Origin: CAZDDB01 sp963843285
Lineage (GTDB): Bacteria > Acidobacteriota > HRBIN11 > JAKEFK01
Assembly (NCBI GenBank): GCA_963843285.1
Contig: CAWJJO010000022.1
Coordinates: 1-64,000, forward strand
Reading direction: 5' to 3'
DNA: 64,000 bases
The notes below the pieces were generated by a model, which worked only from the letters and a program-made list of their open reading frames with translations, was not told where the DNA came from and did no database searches. Position numbers and translations under genes: made by a program. Shown here one piece after another: positions 33,755 to 43,486 of this stretch (position 1 is its first letter; every line of letters begins with the position of its first letter).

Positions 33755-35086
33755 ATGAAGCGATTTCTATTCCTCATTGCTCTATTGGGATTTGCCGTCG
33801 CCCTGTTCGCGCAATCCGTTGACGTCAACCGTGATGTCCTTTCAAAACAGGAGACCAACAAATTTAATCGAGGTCCCTCCTTTGCATTTAACACAAGATC
33901 TGGAAAAACTCTCGTTGTGTGGGAAAAGGAGGAAATTGGCTCACATACCGTTGTCGGTCAGCTCCTGGACTTGACCGGCAAGCCGGTTGGCAAGGTCAAG
34001 ACGCTGGTCGCGAGCACTTTCGTCGCCCATCCTTCGGTGGCCTACAATGAAGCGGATGATGAATACCTCGTGGTCTTTGACGACAATCCTGACCTCGTGT
34101 TTGGTAAGAGCGACATCTTTGCACAGCGGGTCAGTACGAAATTGAAGAAGATTGGCTCCCCTATCCCGATCACAACCGATAGTGTTTCCACTACAATGAC
34201 GAACTATCTTCCCCGGGTGGTTTATGACGCAAAACATTCCAGATTCGTGGCAATCTGGATTCGGGAAATCACGATTAATGTGGGGCCCGGCACCGACGGT
34301 CTTGTTGCATTGGTATTGAATCGGAAGGGACAAATCGCAGGAAATGTGGTAATCCTTCGAGCCACCACTGTGGAACAAACATCCACACAGTTTTCTTTAT
34401 TGTTTCCGATTGGGCTGGATGCCGTTTTTCATCCGGCTACGGGCAAACTCATGGTCGGTTTTGTGCAAAAAATAGCGGGCACCGATCAAAAACTGGCGAA
34501 TTATTTCTTTGGCGCCGTGGAACCGGATCTGAGCGGTGTTTCTGCCAGTACTTTTTCCGTAGTGAATTCGGGTCCGGTGGATACCACCGGGAGTTTTCTC
34601 TGGGGCTTGAAGAGCGCCTTTAATTCGGCTGGAACAGGCTTTGTCGTTTTTGTGGATGATAACAAGATCCGCCTCCGCAAGACGAATGATCAGGGCAAAG
34701 TTTCCGGCAGCGCTAAATCAGCGTTCAAGAAGCCAAAAAGCAATACGAAACTGTTTTTTCCAGCTGTGATTTTGACGGAAGGCGCCGATGGAGTGCGAGC
34801 TTTGTTGATTGCGGCGGAGGCGCCTTTCAGTGATCAAGGGCAGACGATTGTCTGGGCTCAGGTCATGGACGAAAACGGAAAGAAACTGGGGAAGCCGCTG
34901 CAACTGGATAAGACAGGAAGCTCCGATGCGGCCCAGGAGCTTGTCATTTCCGTTCTTCCGCATCCTACGGATTCAACAGTCTATCCGTTTCTTGCGATCT
35001 ATAAAATTGCCGGCTTTAAACCTCCGGGTCAAACACCGGATTCGTCCGGGTTGATCCTGTTGAATCTAGAGGTTACGATTCCATAA
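33755..35086 (+). CDS. Secreted repeat protein of unknown function (propeller-like)
   Basis: Exported 443-residue protein. Signal peptide MKRFLFLIALLGFAVALFAQ; the start at 33755 has GGGAG behind it. The mature part has repeated blocks such as GPSFAFNTRSGKTLVVWEKE, HPSVAYNEADDEYLVVFDDN and LPRVVYDAKHSRFVAIWIRE, with about one motif (Y-x-x-x-x-x-x-F/Y-V/L-V-x-W) per 60-65 residues, consistent with a beta-propeller. I do not recognise an enzyme site. It precedes an M28 peptidase gene by 62 bases. Confidence 0.8.
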   Translation: MKRFLFLIALLGFAVALFAQSVDVNRDVLSKQETNKFNRGPSFAFNTRSGKTLVVWEKEEIGSHTVVGQLLDLTGKPVGKVKTLVASTFVAHPSVAYNEADDEYLVVFDDNPDLVFGKSDIFAQRVSTKLKKIGSPIPITTDSVSTTMTNYLPRVVYDAKHSRFVAIWIREITINVGPGTDGLVALVLNRKGQIAGNVVILRATTVEQTSTQFSLLFPIGLDAVFHPATGKLMVGFVQKIAGTDQKLANYFFGAVEPDLSGVSASTFSVVNSGPVDTTGSFLWGLKSAFNSAGTGFVVFVDDNKIRLRKTNDQGKVSGSAKSAFKKPKSNTKLFFPAVILTEGADGVRALLIAAEAPFSDQGQTIVWAQVMDENGKKLGKPLQLDKTGSSDAAQELVISVLPHPTDSTVYPFLAIYKIAGFKPPGQTPDSSGLILLNLEVTIP

Positions 35087-35148
35087 GAATTCTCGATATT
35101 GCAAATGGTTGCTCTGCCATTCAGATTCAGCTTTTCAGGGGTTATCAG

Positions 35149-36798
35149 ATGATGAAAGTTCTCACTCTCGCTCTACTGGTTTCAGCATTTGCTTTCTCAC
35201 TCACAGCGGACGATGCTTCGGTGATTCCACCGGGCGCAAAGGACGTAGCGGAACACTTCAGCACAGCGCGAATGCGCGCGGATCTGGAGTTCCTTGCCGG
35301 CGATCTTCTGGAAGGCCGCGGGACTGGCTCGCGCGGAGGAGACATCGCTGCTGCATATATTGCCACACAGTTTGCGATTGCCGGATTGAAGCCTTTGGGC
35401 CAGAACGGCAGTTATATGCAAAACGTCCCGCTCACAGGTTTGACGACGCAGCCGGAAAGCGTGCTCCAGATTGTGCCGAAGCAGGGAGCCGCCTGGTCGA
35501 TGAGATATCTGGATGAATGGGTTGCAAACGATCTCTCACTGCAAACGGAAGAGACGATCGACGCGCCGCTCGTATTTGTCGGTTACGGAATTCATGCGCC
35601 TGACCAGAATTGGGATGACTATGCCGGGCTGGATGCAAAAGGAAAAGTAGTCGTGGCGCTTGTCAATGATCCTCCTTCCGCAGATCCGAAGTTCTTTGGC
35701 GGAAAGGCGATGACCTATTTCGGCCGGTGGACATATAAATATGAAGAAGCTGCAAGACAGGGCGCTGCGGGGATCTTGCTGATTCATAACACCGAAATGG
35801 CCAGTTATGGCTGGCAGGTGGTTCGCAATTCGAACTCCAGTGAGCAGGCGTATCTCGAAAACCCTCGTGGACAATATCAGGTGAAGATGGCCGGTTGGAT
35901 CTCCGAAGATGCGGGAAAGAAACTGGCCACCATGGCCGGAACAGATCTCGCGGGGCTCTTTGAAAAAGCAAAAACGAGCGGTTTCAGGCACATGGAGCTA
36001 CCGCTGCGAATCCAGGCCCACCTGGTCGCGAAGGTTCGTCCTCTTCCTTCCAACAATGTGATCGGAATGCTGGAAGGAAGTGATCCTGCGAGAAAGGATG
36101 AAGTGATCGTGTACACCGCCCACTACGATCATCTTGGAGTCGGTGTCACCGTGGATGGAGACAGTATATACAACGGCGCAATTGACAATGCATCCGGGAC
36201 CGCGCTCCTCATTGAGCTGGCCCGCGCATATGCAGCTGCCAAGATGCGTCCGGCACGATCGGTTGTTTTTCTTTCCGTCACTGCGGAAGAACGCGGTCTG
36301 CGCGGGTCCGAATATTACGGAATTCATCCGTTGATTCCGGCAAAGAAAACCATGCTCGATCTCAATTACGATGCAATCGATTTATGGGGCGAAGTGGAAA
36401 ATGTGATTTTGACAGGCGCTGAACGGACCACTGTTTGGCCGGTTGTGCAGGAAGTTGCCGGCGCGATGAAACTCAAAATTTCGCCGGAGGCCCATCCGGA
36501 AGCGGGAAGTTATTACCGGTCGGATCACTTTAGCCTGGCTCGGGTTGGAATCCCCTCATTTTCCATTGATATGGGGAATGACTATGTTGGGAAACCTGCA
36601 GAATTCGGTGAACAGAAATACTGGGAATACAACAAGCAACATTATCATCAGCCCTCGGATGAAGTAAATCCGAACTGGGATTATGGTGGAGCGGAACAGG
36701 TAGCGCGACTTGGAATCTTCATCGGATGGCGCGTTGCCGAAATGAGCAGCTCTACCGGTTGGCGCGATGGCGATGAATTCGCAAAAGCCAGGAAATGA
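35149..36798 (+). CDS. M28-family zinc aminopeptidase with PA domain
   Basis: Exported 549-residue peptidase. Signal peptide (1-20), then the M28 fold interrupted by a protease-associated insert (about 110-270). Metal ligands are in YTAHYDHLG (His), NGAIDNASG (Asp), TAEERGLRG (Glu), NYDAID (Asp) and KQHYHQPSDE (His), the full dizinc set of the family. Such enzymes clip amino acids from extracellular peptides. ATG 35149 (or 35152) follows AGGGG. It is probably co-transcribed with the secreted protein before it. Confidence 0.92.
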   Translation: MMKVLTLALLVSAFAFSLTADDASVIPPGAKDVAEHFSTARMRADLEFLAGDLLEGRGTGSRGGDIAAAYIATQFAIAGLKPLGQNGSYMQNVPLTGLTTQPESVLQIVPKQGAAWSMRYLDEWVANDLSLQTEETIDAPLVFVGYGIHAPDQNWDDYAGLDAKGKVVVALVNDPPSADPKFFGGKAMTYFGRWTYKYEEAARQGAAGILLIHNTEMASYGWQVVRNSNSSEQAYLENPRGQYQVKMAGWISEDAGKKLATMAGTDLAGLFEKAKTSGFRHMELPLRIQAHLVAKVRPLPSNNVIGMLEGSDPARKDEVIVYTAHYDHLGVGVTVDGDSIYNGAIDNASGTALLIELARAYAAAKMRPARSVVFLSVTAEERGLRGSEYYGIHPLIPAKKTMLDLNYDAIDLWGEVENVILTGAERTTVWPVVQEVAGAMKLKISPEAHPEAGSYYRSDHFSLARVGIPSFSIDMGNDYVGKPAEFGEQKYWEYNKQHYHQPSDEVNPNWDYGGAEQVARLGIFIGWRVAEMSSSTGWRDGDEFAKARK

Positions 36799-36868
36799 AC
36801 CACAGAGGCATAGAGACACGGAGAGAGAAATGATTTTAGATCTCAGTGCCCCGTGACTCCGTGGTTTA
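36798..36868. repeat. ACCACAGAGG/CCGTGGTTTA repeat pair (family C)
   Basis: AACCACAGAGGCATAGAGACACGGAG and CCCCGTGACTCCGTGGTTTA face each other, so the stretch can fold back on itself. It lies between convergent M28 and DUF3179 genes and may help end transcription. Confidence 0.65.
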
Positions 36869-36870
36869 TT

Positions 36871-38166
36871 TCAATTTCCGTAAAGCGGCGTGTCGGGGAA
36901 TTGAGCGTACCAGCCGAACCAATACGAAAGGTGACCTGGAAGACGAGCACATTTTTGCTTACCGTCCGGTGACGTAACAAACTCTTCCGAAATGCTCCAC
37001 TTGCTGTCAACAACGAAATTACAACAATAAGCCCGTACGGATTCCACTTCGCTATCCGCAATTATAACTACATCCACTTCCCCGATACGGTCCTTCAAGA
37101 TTCTTTTTCTCACCAATAGATTTAGGGGATAGGCCTTCATTGCGCCTCCCACGCGCAAAGCAAATATAAAGTCTTTTGGCTGCAAAGCATCATTCAATAC
37201 CGGCACAGGAAACATCGGTTCCTTGTTTTCAAAATATTGCTTGTACGGCCCGGTGTTGTAATCGCGTTGATATCCGGTTTCCAGACTGAGCACGGTGGTT
37301 TCCGGATGACGCCGCCGCCATTCTCCCCATGTTGTCGTGACAACAGGCAGTATTTCCAGCTTGATTCCCCGGTTTGCGAGCGCACCCGCAACCGGCGCTC
37401 CTTTCAGCTCGCTCCAGAGGCTCTCCGTTAGATGGTCGTACATAAGTTTGTTGGAGCGGTATAGAAGCCCGGATGATCCGAAGGTGAACGTTTGATCGCC
37501 TGCTCTTCCTTTATAGAGAATCGCGGAGCCGCACAGGGTGCAATAGGAAAGTGACACCGGTATTCCGCCAACCACATCGTTTGCCATCTCGTGCCAATCC
37601 ATGATCCGGAGAGGATACGCGCGCGATTCACTTCCAATCGTCACGCCAAATACTCTGTCTGAATCCTTTAGATAGGTTGCTTCTGCGGCTAAAACATGAA
37701 GAGGATTTTTGAGTGCGGGGATTCCATCTTTTTTGACGCCGCCCCAGACGATCTCTTCGGGGCGGATTCGCAATGATCTTGGATCACTTAGAAATGCCCC
37801 AAACGCGGGATCAATCGTGCTCAAGACATCCTTCTTTAGCGCAATGTATTCGGGCTGCGGCACGATTTCCGGATGCGCGCCGACCCACTGCAGCCATTGG
37901 AAGTATCTTTCTCCTTTTTCTCCCGTTAGCTCCTGCAGGATCGTGTTGACTTCCCTGTACTTGTCCAGATCCTTCGCGGCTGTGTAATGGAAAGCAATTT
38001 CCAGAAGGGATGGAATGTAACTCTTGTCTTCTGATTTTAGAATTGCGGTTGCAGCATCCTTTCTGACGGAAGGATCCTTGCTCAGCAGCGCGCGAACTGG
38101 ATCGTCTGCAGCGGAGACGGGGGTAACCACGCAGACACAAAGGCACAAAGCGGCACAAAGCCGCAA
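36871..38166 (-). CDS. DUF3179 secreted protein
   Basis: A 431-residue exported protein of the DUF3179 family, identified by SESRAYPLRIMDWHEMANDVVGGIPVSLSYCTLCGSAILY and a second similar block (LRVGGAMKAYPLNLLVRKR). The cysteines in YCTLCGSA might bind metal or a cofactor; the family has no proven function. The start is a TTG without a clear ribosome site. The signal peptide (LCAALCLCVCVVTPVSA) is encoded by a copy of the ACCACGCAGACACAAAGGCA repeat read in antisense, so the leader seems to come from a repeat. Confidence 0.82.
   Translation of the reverse strand: MRLCAALCLCVCVVTPVSAADDPVRALLSKDPSVRKDAATAILKSEDKSYIPSLLEIAFHYTAAKDLDKYREVNTILQELTGEKGERYFQWLQWVGAHPEIVPQPEYIALKKDVLSTIDPAFGAFLSDPRSLRIRPEEIVWGGVKKDGIPALKNPLHVLAAEATYLKDSDRVFGVTIGSESRAYPLRIMDWHEMANDVVGGIPVSLSYCTLCGSAILYKGRAGDQTFTFGSSGLLYRSNKLMYDHLTESLWSELKGAPVAGALANRGIKLEILPVVTTTWGEWRRRHPETTVLSLETGYQRDYNTGPYKQYFENKEPMFPVPVLNDALQPKDFIFALRVGGAMKAYPLNLLVRKRILKDRIGEVDVVIIADSEVESVRAYCCNFVVDSKWSISEEFVTSPDGKQKCARLPGHLSYWFGWYAQFPDTPLYGN
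38124..38163 (-). repeat. Family C repeat encoding the DUF3179 signal peptide
   Basis: TAACCACGCAGACACAAAGG followed by CACAAAGCGGCACAAAG. Read on the minus strand in frame, it gives a run of Leu, Cys, Val and Ala residues that form the leader of the DUF3179 protein. Confidence 0.65.
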
Positions 38167-38429
38167 CGAGAACGATGTAACGCGGGAGCGCGGAAAGCGC
38201 GGAGGTGTGAGAAGGGAGATCGAGAGATGAAGGGGATGTGGGGGTGTTGCAGTGGAAACTGTGTTTTCTGTGTATCCTCATCACTCAAGTATCTCCTTAT
38301 CTCCCGTCTAAACGCAGCTAATTGCAGGTTGGTCAAAAAAGCAAAAGTAGACTTACAGTCATACAGTGGACTTCTAGGAATGAATTTTGGTGATTCTTCG
38401 TGTCTTTGTGTCTTCGTGATTATTTCAGA

Positions 38430-39881
38430 CTATTTTCTTTTTGAAGTTGCGCCGGTTTCTCGGGTTCTAACGGTTTGCAGGAGCTCTTCTGCGCGTTTTT
38501 GTTTTAGCTGTTCTTTTTCTTTTTGCCGTCTTCCGATTCCTCTTTGTAATGGGAAGAACAGCTTTCCCAATAGTGTAAACGGAAGAATGGCCAATCGGGT
38601 ACCGCCTTCGATCTGAGTTTTCTTTGTTTTGGCGCCCCAGAAGTTGGCGGAAGCGATTGTGGTCTCGCGGAGATCGGCGCAAGTCAAATCGGCATACTTG
38701 AAGCTGGCGCTTCGTAGATTGGAACCAATCAACACGGCAAAGCGTAAGTCTGCCCGTGAAAGATCTGCCTTCAGAAAATTACAAAAAGAAAGGATACAGC
38801 CTCCAAAGTCAGTTCCCTGAGCTTTGGCGTCTGAAAAATCACATTCTTTGAAGTTGGCTTTGCGGAATCTAGTCCCGCTCAAATCGGCTCTCCTGTAATT
38901 GCACTTTACGTTCACGGTTTCGCGAAAATCCGCGCCGGAAAGATTGGCTTCTTCGAAGACGAAGCCCTCCAGTGTTTGTTTGAAGAACAATGTGCCGCGC
39001 AAATCGGTGCTTTCGAAATTGCAGTCTTTCACACGGACAAAACGGAAATCTACTTCTTCCATGTTGGCGCCGTTGAACGGACAACCTTCAAACTCTGCAT
39101 TTCCGAGTTTTGCTCTTTGCATTTGGGCGAATCGAAAGAAAGTTTGCCGAGCCTTTGATTTTGTAAAATCCGCTTTGTTCATGATGGCGTGGTCGAAGAT
39201 ACCGTTGTTAATCTCAGCCTGAATGAAGATCGCATCGGTCAGGTCCGCGTTTTTTGCAACCGTTTGTCTCAACAGCGCCCCCTCCCAGCGTGTCTTTTGT
39301 AATTTCGCGCCGTTCAGAACAGTCTCGGTGAGATCCGCTTTCATGAAATTTGCGCCTCCTCCGGTTGCATTTTCGAGGGAAGCTCTTCTGAGGTTGGCGT
39401 CGAAGAAATTTGCGCCTTGCAGATTCGCTCCGCGGAACGATGCCTGTTCCAGATTCGCCACTGATAGATTGGCTCCCTGTAGATTGGCGCCATCGAAATT
39501 GCAGTGTGAGAGGTTACAGGCACTCAAATTGCATGCCAGCAAGTTTGCATATCGCAACAGAGCTCCTTTCAGATGAGCGCCCGCAAAATCAAGATTGGGT
39601 AATTCTGCGTAATCCAGCTGGATCGATTCCATCTTGGCTTTCAAAAACTTAGTGTTTTGAAGTTTGGCTCCGGTCAGAATTGCATTGCTAAGATCTGCTC
39701 CGGTAAATATTGTATTGATCAATGTTGCATTGGACAGATGCGCCTGACGCAGATCTTTCCCGGAAAGGTCCAATCCGGAAAGATCCGCGCCTACCAGATC
39801 CGGACTTGTGGAAGGGTTGGATTTGCGCCAGCTAGCCCAGCCACCGGTTTGCAGTAATCGTAGATGTTCCGGATTCGCCAT
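38430..39881 (-). CDS. Large pentapeptide-repeat protein
   Basis: A 483-residue protein in which roughly residues 32-430 are continuous A(D/N)Lxx pentapeptide repeats (LVGADLSGLDLSGKDLRQAHL, ANLQGANLSVANLEQASF and so on), predicted to form a long right-handed square beta-helix. The start MANPEHLRLLQTGGWASWRK is a common N-terminus for such proteins. The last ~45 residues are basic and coiled (LQRGIGRRQKEKEQLKQKR). No signal peptide. Pentapeptide proteins can mimic DNA or act as scaffolds; no specific target can be named. It is divergent from the AAA ATPase gene, with about 130 bases between. Confidence 0.9.
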   Translation of the reverse strand: MANPEHLRLLQTGGWASWRKSNPSTSPDLVGADLSGLDLSGKDLRQAHLSNATLINTIFTGADLSNAILTGAKLQNTKFLKAKMESIQLDYAELPNLDFAGAHLKGALLRYANLLACNLSACNLSHCNFDGANLQGANLSVANLEQASFRGANLQGANFFDANLRRASLENATGGGANFMKADLTETVLNGAKLQKTRWEGALLRQTVAKNADLTDAIFIQAEINNGIFDHAIMNKADFTKSKARQTFFRFAQMQRAKLGNAEFEGCPFNGANMEEVDFRFVRVKDCNFESTDLRGTLFFKQTLEGFVFEEANLSGADFRETVNVKCNYRRADLSGTRFRKANFKECDFSDAKAQGTDFGGCILSFCNFLKADLSRADLRFAVLIGSNLRSASFKYADLTCADLRETTIASANFWGAKTKKTQIEGGTRLAILPFTLLGKLFFPLQRGIGRRQKEKEQLKQKRAEELLQTVRTRETGATSKRK

Positions 39882-40012
39882 GACCGTAGAATTATAACAT
39901 CCGGACACGTGCGTCGGCGCAGAGTTCTGATACGGACGATGCGCAGGTTCACCTTTTCGAGCAAGGAAAGGGTGGACTGTTGGCCTTTACATGATGTTAC
40001 AATTATAGGCGC

Positions 40013-41500
40013 ATGCAAAGTTCCACTGAGAAAATTCGGGACGCAATTGTCGGCAAATATCCTCTGATCTACGTGTTGACCTGGGAGGAAAACCGGGCGT
40101 TGCAATTGCTGGAGGCATTTTCCTCAAAACTGTTTGGCGTAAATCATGCGGTCCGGATCTGGAGCTGCGTTACGGGATTTACAAATCACATCTCCGCAGG
40201 CGCGACCAAAGATCCCCTCCAGGCACTCGAATCGATTCTCACTTCGGAAGATAAGGGCTTTTATATACTCAAAGATTTTGCGCCCTTTATTACACAGCCA
40301 CCAGTGGCGCGCGCACTGCGCGATGCGTACTACGCGTTGCAAAGCAAAGACAAATACATCTTTATCGTGTCTCCTGAGCTTGTGATTCCAGAGTCGCTCA
40401 AGAAGGAAGTCCTACTGGTCGAGATGGATCTGCCTGATGAATCCGAGCTTGCAAAGCTTGTTGCCAGAGTTCAGCACGGATTTCCTCAGCTGACCATGCC
40501 AGCAACAATGATTTCTCAAGTTACCTTTGCCTTGAAAGGGTTGACTTTGAATGAATCCACTCACATTCTCAACCGGATTTTTCGGATGAAGGGGCTGGAA
40601 CCGAAAGAGGTTCTCGATCAAATCTTTTCCGAAAAGGAGATGATCGTAAAAAAATCCGGATACCTGGAGTTTATTCCTCCCACCTACGAAATCTCTCAAA
40701 TCGGCGGATTGGATAATCTAAAAGACTGGCTGGTAAAACGCGAAAAGTTATTCAGCAAACAAGCACTGGATGATGGAGTTCCGATCCCAAAAGGAATGCT
40801 AATCATGGGGATGAGTGGTTGCGGCAAGAGTCTGTCGGCGAAGGCGATTTCGGCTCTATGGAAAGTGCCTCTTTTTCGGCTGGACATGAATCTTGTCTTC
40901 TCCGGCATGTACGGAAGCGCCGAACTGGCTTTTCACCGCGCATTAAAAACGGTAGAAGCGGTAGCGCCGGCAGTCTTGTGGATCGATGAAATCGAAAATA
41001 GTTTGGGCATGGACGAGAACTCGGGTGGTTCGAGCAACTCGCATGTTTTTTCGACGTTTCTCACCTGGATGCAGGAAAAACCACCAATGATTTTTGTTGC
41101 CGCTACTGCCAACCGCATCCAGGCAATCCCCGCAGAAGTCATCCGGAAAGGGAGATTTGATCAGGTGTTCTTTGTAGATCTGCCGAACGATGAAGAACGG
41201 AAAACGATTTTTGAAATCTATTTACGAAGAAACCATGCCGATCTCAGCCAGTTTGATCTTGTGTTTCTTGCCGCAGCAACAAAGGGATGGAACGGAGCAG
41301 AAATCGAACAGGCGGTTGTTGCGGCGCGGATCGAGGCATACCATGAAGGACGCATGTTTACAATTGATGATATCACCCGCAATACGGCGCGCACTGTTCC
41401 GCTGGCTAAAACGATGGAAGATCAAATGAAACGGATCCGCAGCTGGGCGTTTGGGAGAGCCACTCCTGCTTCCAAATACGCTGTCGTTCACCGCATGTAG
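40013..41500 (+). CDS. Ycf46-like AAA+ ATPase
   Basis: Cytosolic AAA+ protein of 495 residues. The N-terminal half (1-235) begins IRDAIVGKYPLIYVLTWEENRAL, characteristic of the Ycf46/SpoVK-like group. The ATPase module follows: Walker A MGMSGCGKSL, Walker B VLWIDEIEN, sensor ATANRIQAIP and arginine finger RKGRFD. In cyanobacteria, Ycf46 is linked to inorganic carbon or photosynthesis regulation; that role cannot be assumed here. The start ATG 40013 lies about 130 bases from the divergent pentapeptide gene. Confidence 0.88.
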   Translation: MQSSTEKIRDAIVGKYPLIYVLTWEENRALQLLEAFSSKLFGVNHAVRIWSCVTGFTNHISAGATKDPLQALESILTSEDKGFYILKDFAPFITQPPVARALRDAYYALQSKDKYIFIVSPELVIPESLKKEVLLVEMDLPDESELAKLVARVQHGFPQLTMPATMISQVTFALKGLTLNESTHILNRIFRMKGLEPKEVLDQIFSEKEMIVKKSGYLEFIPPTYEISQIGGLDNLKDWLVKREKLFSKQALDDGVPIPKGMLIMGMSGCGKSLSAKAISALWKVPLFRLDMNLVFSGMYGSAELAFHRALKTVEAVAPAVLWIDEIENSLGMDENSGGSSNSHVFSTFLTWMQEKPPMIFVAATANRIQAIPAEVIRKGRFDQVFFVDLPNDEERKTIFEIYLRRNHADLSQFDLVFLAAATKGWNGAEIEQAVVAARIEAYHEGRMFTIDDITRNTARTVPLAKTMEDQMKRIRSWAFGRATPASKYAVVHRM

Positions 41501-41626
41501 CCCCCGGAAACTTGATTGTCCGCGAGATCGTTCCTCGGGTGAACCTGAATCTATCAGGATTGCAGAAACCCCTCAACCCGGATTAGGTATATAATGGCCT
41601 CAATGCTGCTAGAAAGGGGTTGGGTT

Positions 41627-42904
41627 ATGAAACAAAGAATCACTCTGTTTGCTACCCTCATCTTTTGTTTGTGTGGATTCCACCAATGGCTTGAGCCTAT
41701 TGATTACGATATCAGCGTTTCCTACGTAAACATCTGGGTGAAAGCGACCGATGGCCACGGAAAGGCTGTGACGGATTTGGTTCCCGCCGATTTGCAGGTA
41801 TTAGAAGACGGAAAACCGGTTCAGCCCGAGTGTTTTGAGCAAGTCAAGTATGACATCTCTGAGATGGATCCGTTTGCGGAGTTTACCGAACCATCTCCTC
41901 AAACCGAAGATTCCAACTCTGCGAAGAAGTTCGTTGTCTTTCTTGATCTGTTCAATACCACGATGGGAGAAATGCATTTTATCCAGCCAAAGATCCAGAA
42001 TTTTCTGCTTCATGAGATCGATGACCGGAGCGATGTGATGCTGGCCGCGCTTCTTCCCAATCGCAAAATGGGCGTTCTTGTTCCTTTCACGGAAAATCAT
42101 GAGAATGTTTCGGACGTAATTCGGAGAGCGCCTGCGAATCAGACCAGGGACACCAAAATCAATCGCAACAAGTCCCAATTGTTGAGCATGATTCGCGACT
42201 GGGAACAAACCGGGCGCGACACTGACTCGCCGGCAGACTTCTACAGACGCGCCGTGGGCATGATCCGCGTCCTGTCTCAGGAAGAAAAGGAGCAGGGGAG
42301 GTTTACCCTGCGCGCGCTGCGGGGATTTAGTGATTATCTGGCTACTTCCGATCTCGGCGACCATACGGTGATCGTATATGTGAGTGGTGGATTCACTACC
42401 GAACCGGGGCGTCAGTACTACACGATGCTGGATGCGGCAATGCAACGGTATCTTGCCGATCCGAAAGTATCGGAACCGGACGTTGTTGTTTCTACACCGG
42501 AACAAGATTTCGATGTGATCAATGATATTCGGGACACCGCATGGTATATGAACCGACTCAACGTGACTTTGTATTCCATCGATGCGCGGGGCATGATTCA
42601 GAATGGGCAGGATGCAAGTGACCCGAATCTGTTGAATCTGACGGCCGGGGGTGAAGACTATTTTGCGGCGCACAGCCACCAGGAAGCCCTTGCCTCGCTC
42701 GCAAAAGAAACGGGTGGACTCGCGTTTATCGGAACACAAAACTACTCCAATTCATTCTCCTCCATGGTGCGCGATCTGAACCATCAGTATCTGGTTTGCT
42801 ATCGGGCGCCGGAGCATAAGAAGAGAGGTCAGTTTCACAAGATCCAGGTTGTTTCCAAACGACGCGGGGTCGAACTCCGTTATCGCCTGGGATACGTAGG
42901 CTGA
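41627..42904 (+). CDS. Secreted acidobacterial VWFA-related protein
   Basis: Exported protein of 425 residues. ATG 41627 has an AAAGGGG site and leads a short signal peptide (to about residue 22). The body has the VWA-like layout of the acidobacterial VWFA-related family: VSYVNIWVKATDGHGKAVTDL and LQVLEDGKPV, then FVVFLDLFNTTMGEM, HTVIVYVSGGFTTEPGRQYY, YSIDARGMI and an end HQYLVCYRAPEHKKRGQFHKIQV. The metal-binding DxSxS motif is not obvious. Function is unknown; these proteins are strikingly abundant in Acidobacteria, which supports the lineage guess. A TATAAT lies at about 41590. Confidence 0.88.
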   Translation: MKQRITLFATLIFCLCGFHQWLEPIDYDISVSYVNIWVKATDGHGKAVTDLVPADLQVLEDGKPVQPECFEQVKYDISEMDPFAEFTEPSPQTEDSNSAKKFVVFLDLFNTTMGEMHFIQPKIQNFLLHEIDDRSDVMLAALLPNRKMGVLVPFTENHENVSDVIRRAPANQTRDTKINRNKSQLLSMIRDWEQTGRDTDSPADFYRRAVGMIRVLSQEEKEQGRFTLRALRGFSDYLATSDLGDHTVIVYVSGGFTTEPGRQYYTMLDAAMQRYLADPKVSEPDVVVSTPEQDFDVINDIRDTAWYMNRLNVTLYSIDARGMIQNGQDASDPNLLNLTAGGEDYFAAHSHQEALASLAKETGGLAFIGTQNYSNSFSSMVRDLNHQYLVCYRAPEHKKRGQFHKIQVVSKRRGVELRYRLGYVG

Positions 42905-43381
42905 TTGCAAAGATTTACCCATTTGAACAAACGCAGGGAGACAATGATGGTCGACGTGTCTCCAAAATCAGTCACCGCACGCAGAGCGATTGCCGAGGGA
43001 GAGATTCGCTTAACGACCGCGATTGCAAAGGCCATCCGAAACGATGACTTGGCGAAAGGAAATGTTCTAGAAGTTGCCCGCATCGGCGCGATTCAGGCAG
43101 CTAAGAGGACTGCGGAATGGATCCCTCTCTGCCATCAGATTCCGCTGACGGACATCTCCGTGGAGTTTGAAATGAGGGGGACTGTACTCCGGATTCGCGC
43201 ATCCGTCAAAGCAGAAGCAAAAACAGGCGTGGAGATGGAAGCTCTAACCGCTGTATCCGCAGCCGCCCTCATTGTCTACGATATGTGCAAGGGAATCGAT
43301 AAGGGGATGGAAATCGGTCGCATTGAGCTGCTTGAAAAGGAAGGTGGCAAGAGCGGGTCTTATAGGAAGACCACGAAGTAA
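42905..43381 (+). CDS. moaC: Cyclic pyranopterin monophosphate synthase
   Basis: Molybdenum-cofactor enzyme of 158 residues that, with MoaA, turns GTP into cPMP. It has MMVDVSPKSVTARRAIAEGEIRL, EWIPLCHQIPLTDISVEFE with His77, VEMEALTAVSAAALIVYDMCKG with Asp126 and Lys129, and the closing GRIELLEKEGGKSG. The start is TTG 42905, directly after the stop of the VWFA gene, so it may be translated by coupling. Only moaC and mogA are here; other Moco genes must be elsewhere. Confidence 0.94.
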   Translation: MQRFTHLNKRRETMMVDVSPKSVTARRAIAEGEIRLTTAIAKAIRNDDLAKGNVLEVARIGAIQAAKRTAEWIPLCHQIPLTDISVEFEMRGTVLRIRASVKAEAKTGVEMEALTAVSAAALIVYDMCKGIDKGMEIGRIELLEKEGGKSGSYRKTTK

Positions 43382-43382
43382 T

Positions 43383-43448
43383 GGAGCGGCGCTCCTATGG
43401 AGCACAGGCGTCCTCGCCTGCATTATGGCTCGCAGGCCTCTGGCCTGC
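43383..43448 (+). repeat. Two-hairpin dispersed repeat (family A)
   Basis: GGAGCGGCGCTCC, then GCACAGGCGTCCTCGCCTGC, the ATTATGG linker and GCAGGCCTCTGGCCTGC, matching potD and the sulfatase leader copies. It lies between moaC and mogA and would encode MERRSYGAQASS if translated from 43381; no gene needs it. Confidence 0.75.
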
Positions 43449-43486
43449 TTGATTTTCAAAGCAGACTCGAAGATAAAGGATAGAAG

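Noticed and set aside
41801..42739. Open frame of 312 codons opposite the VWFA-related gene
   Set aside because: Antisense shadow, no ribosome site or domain.
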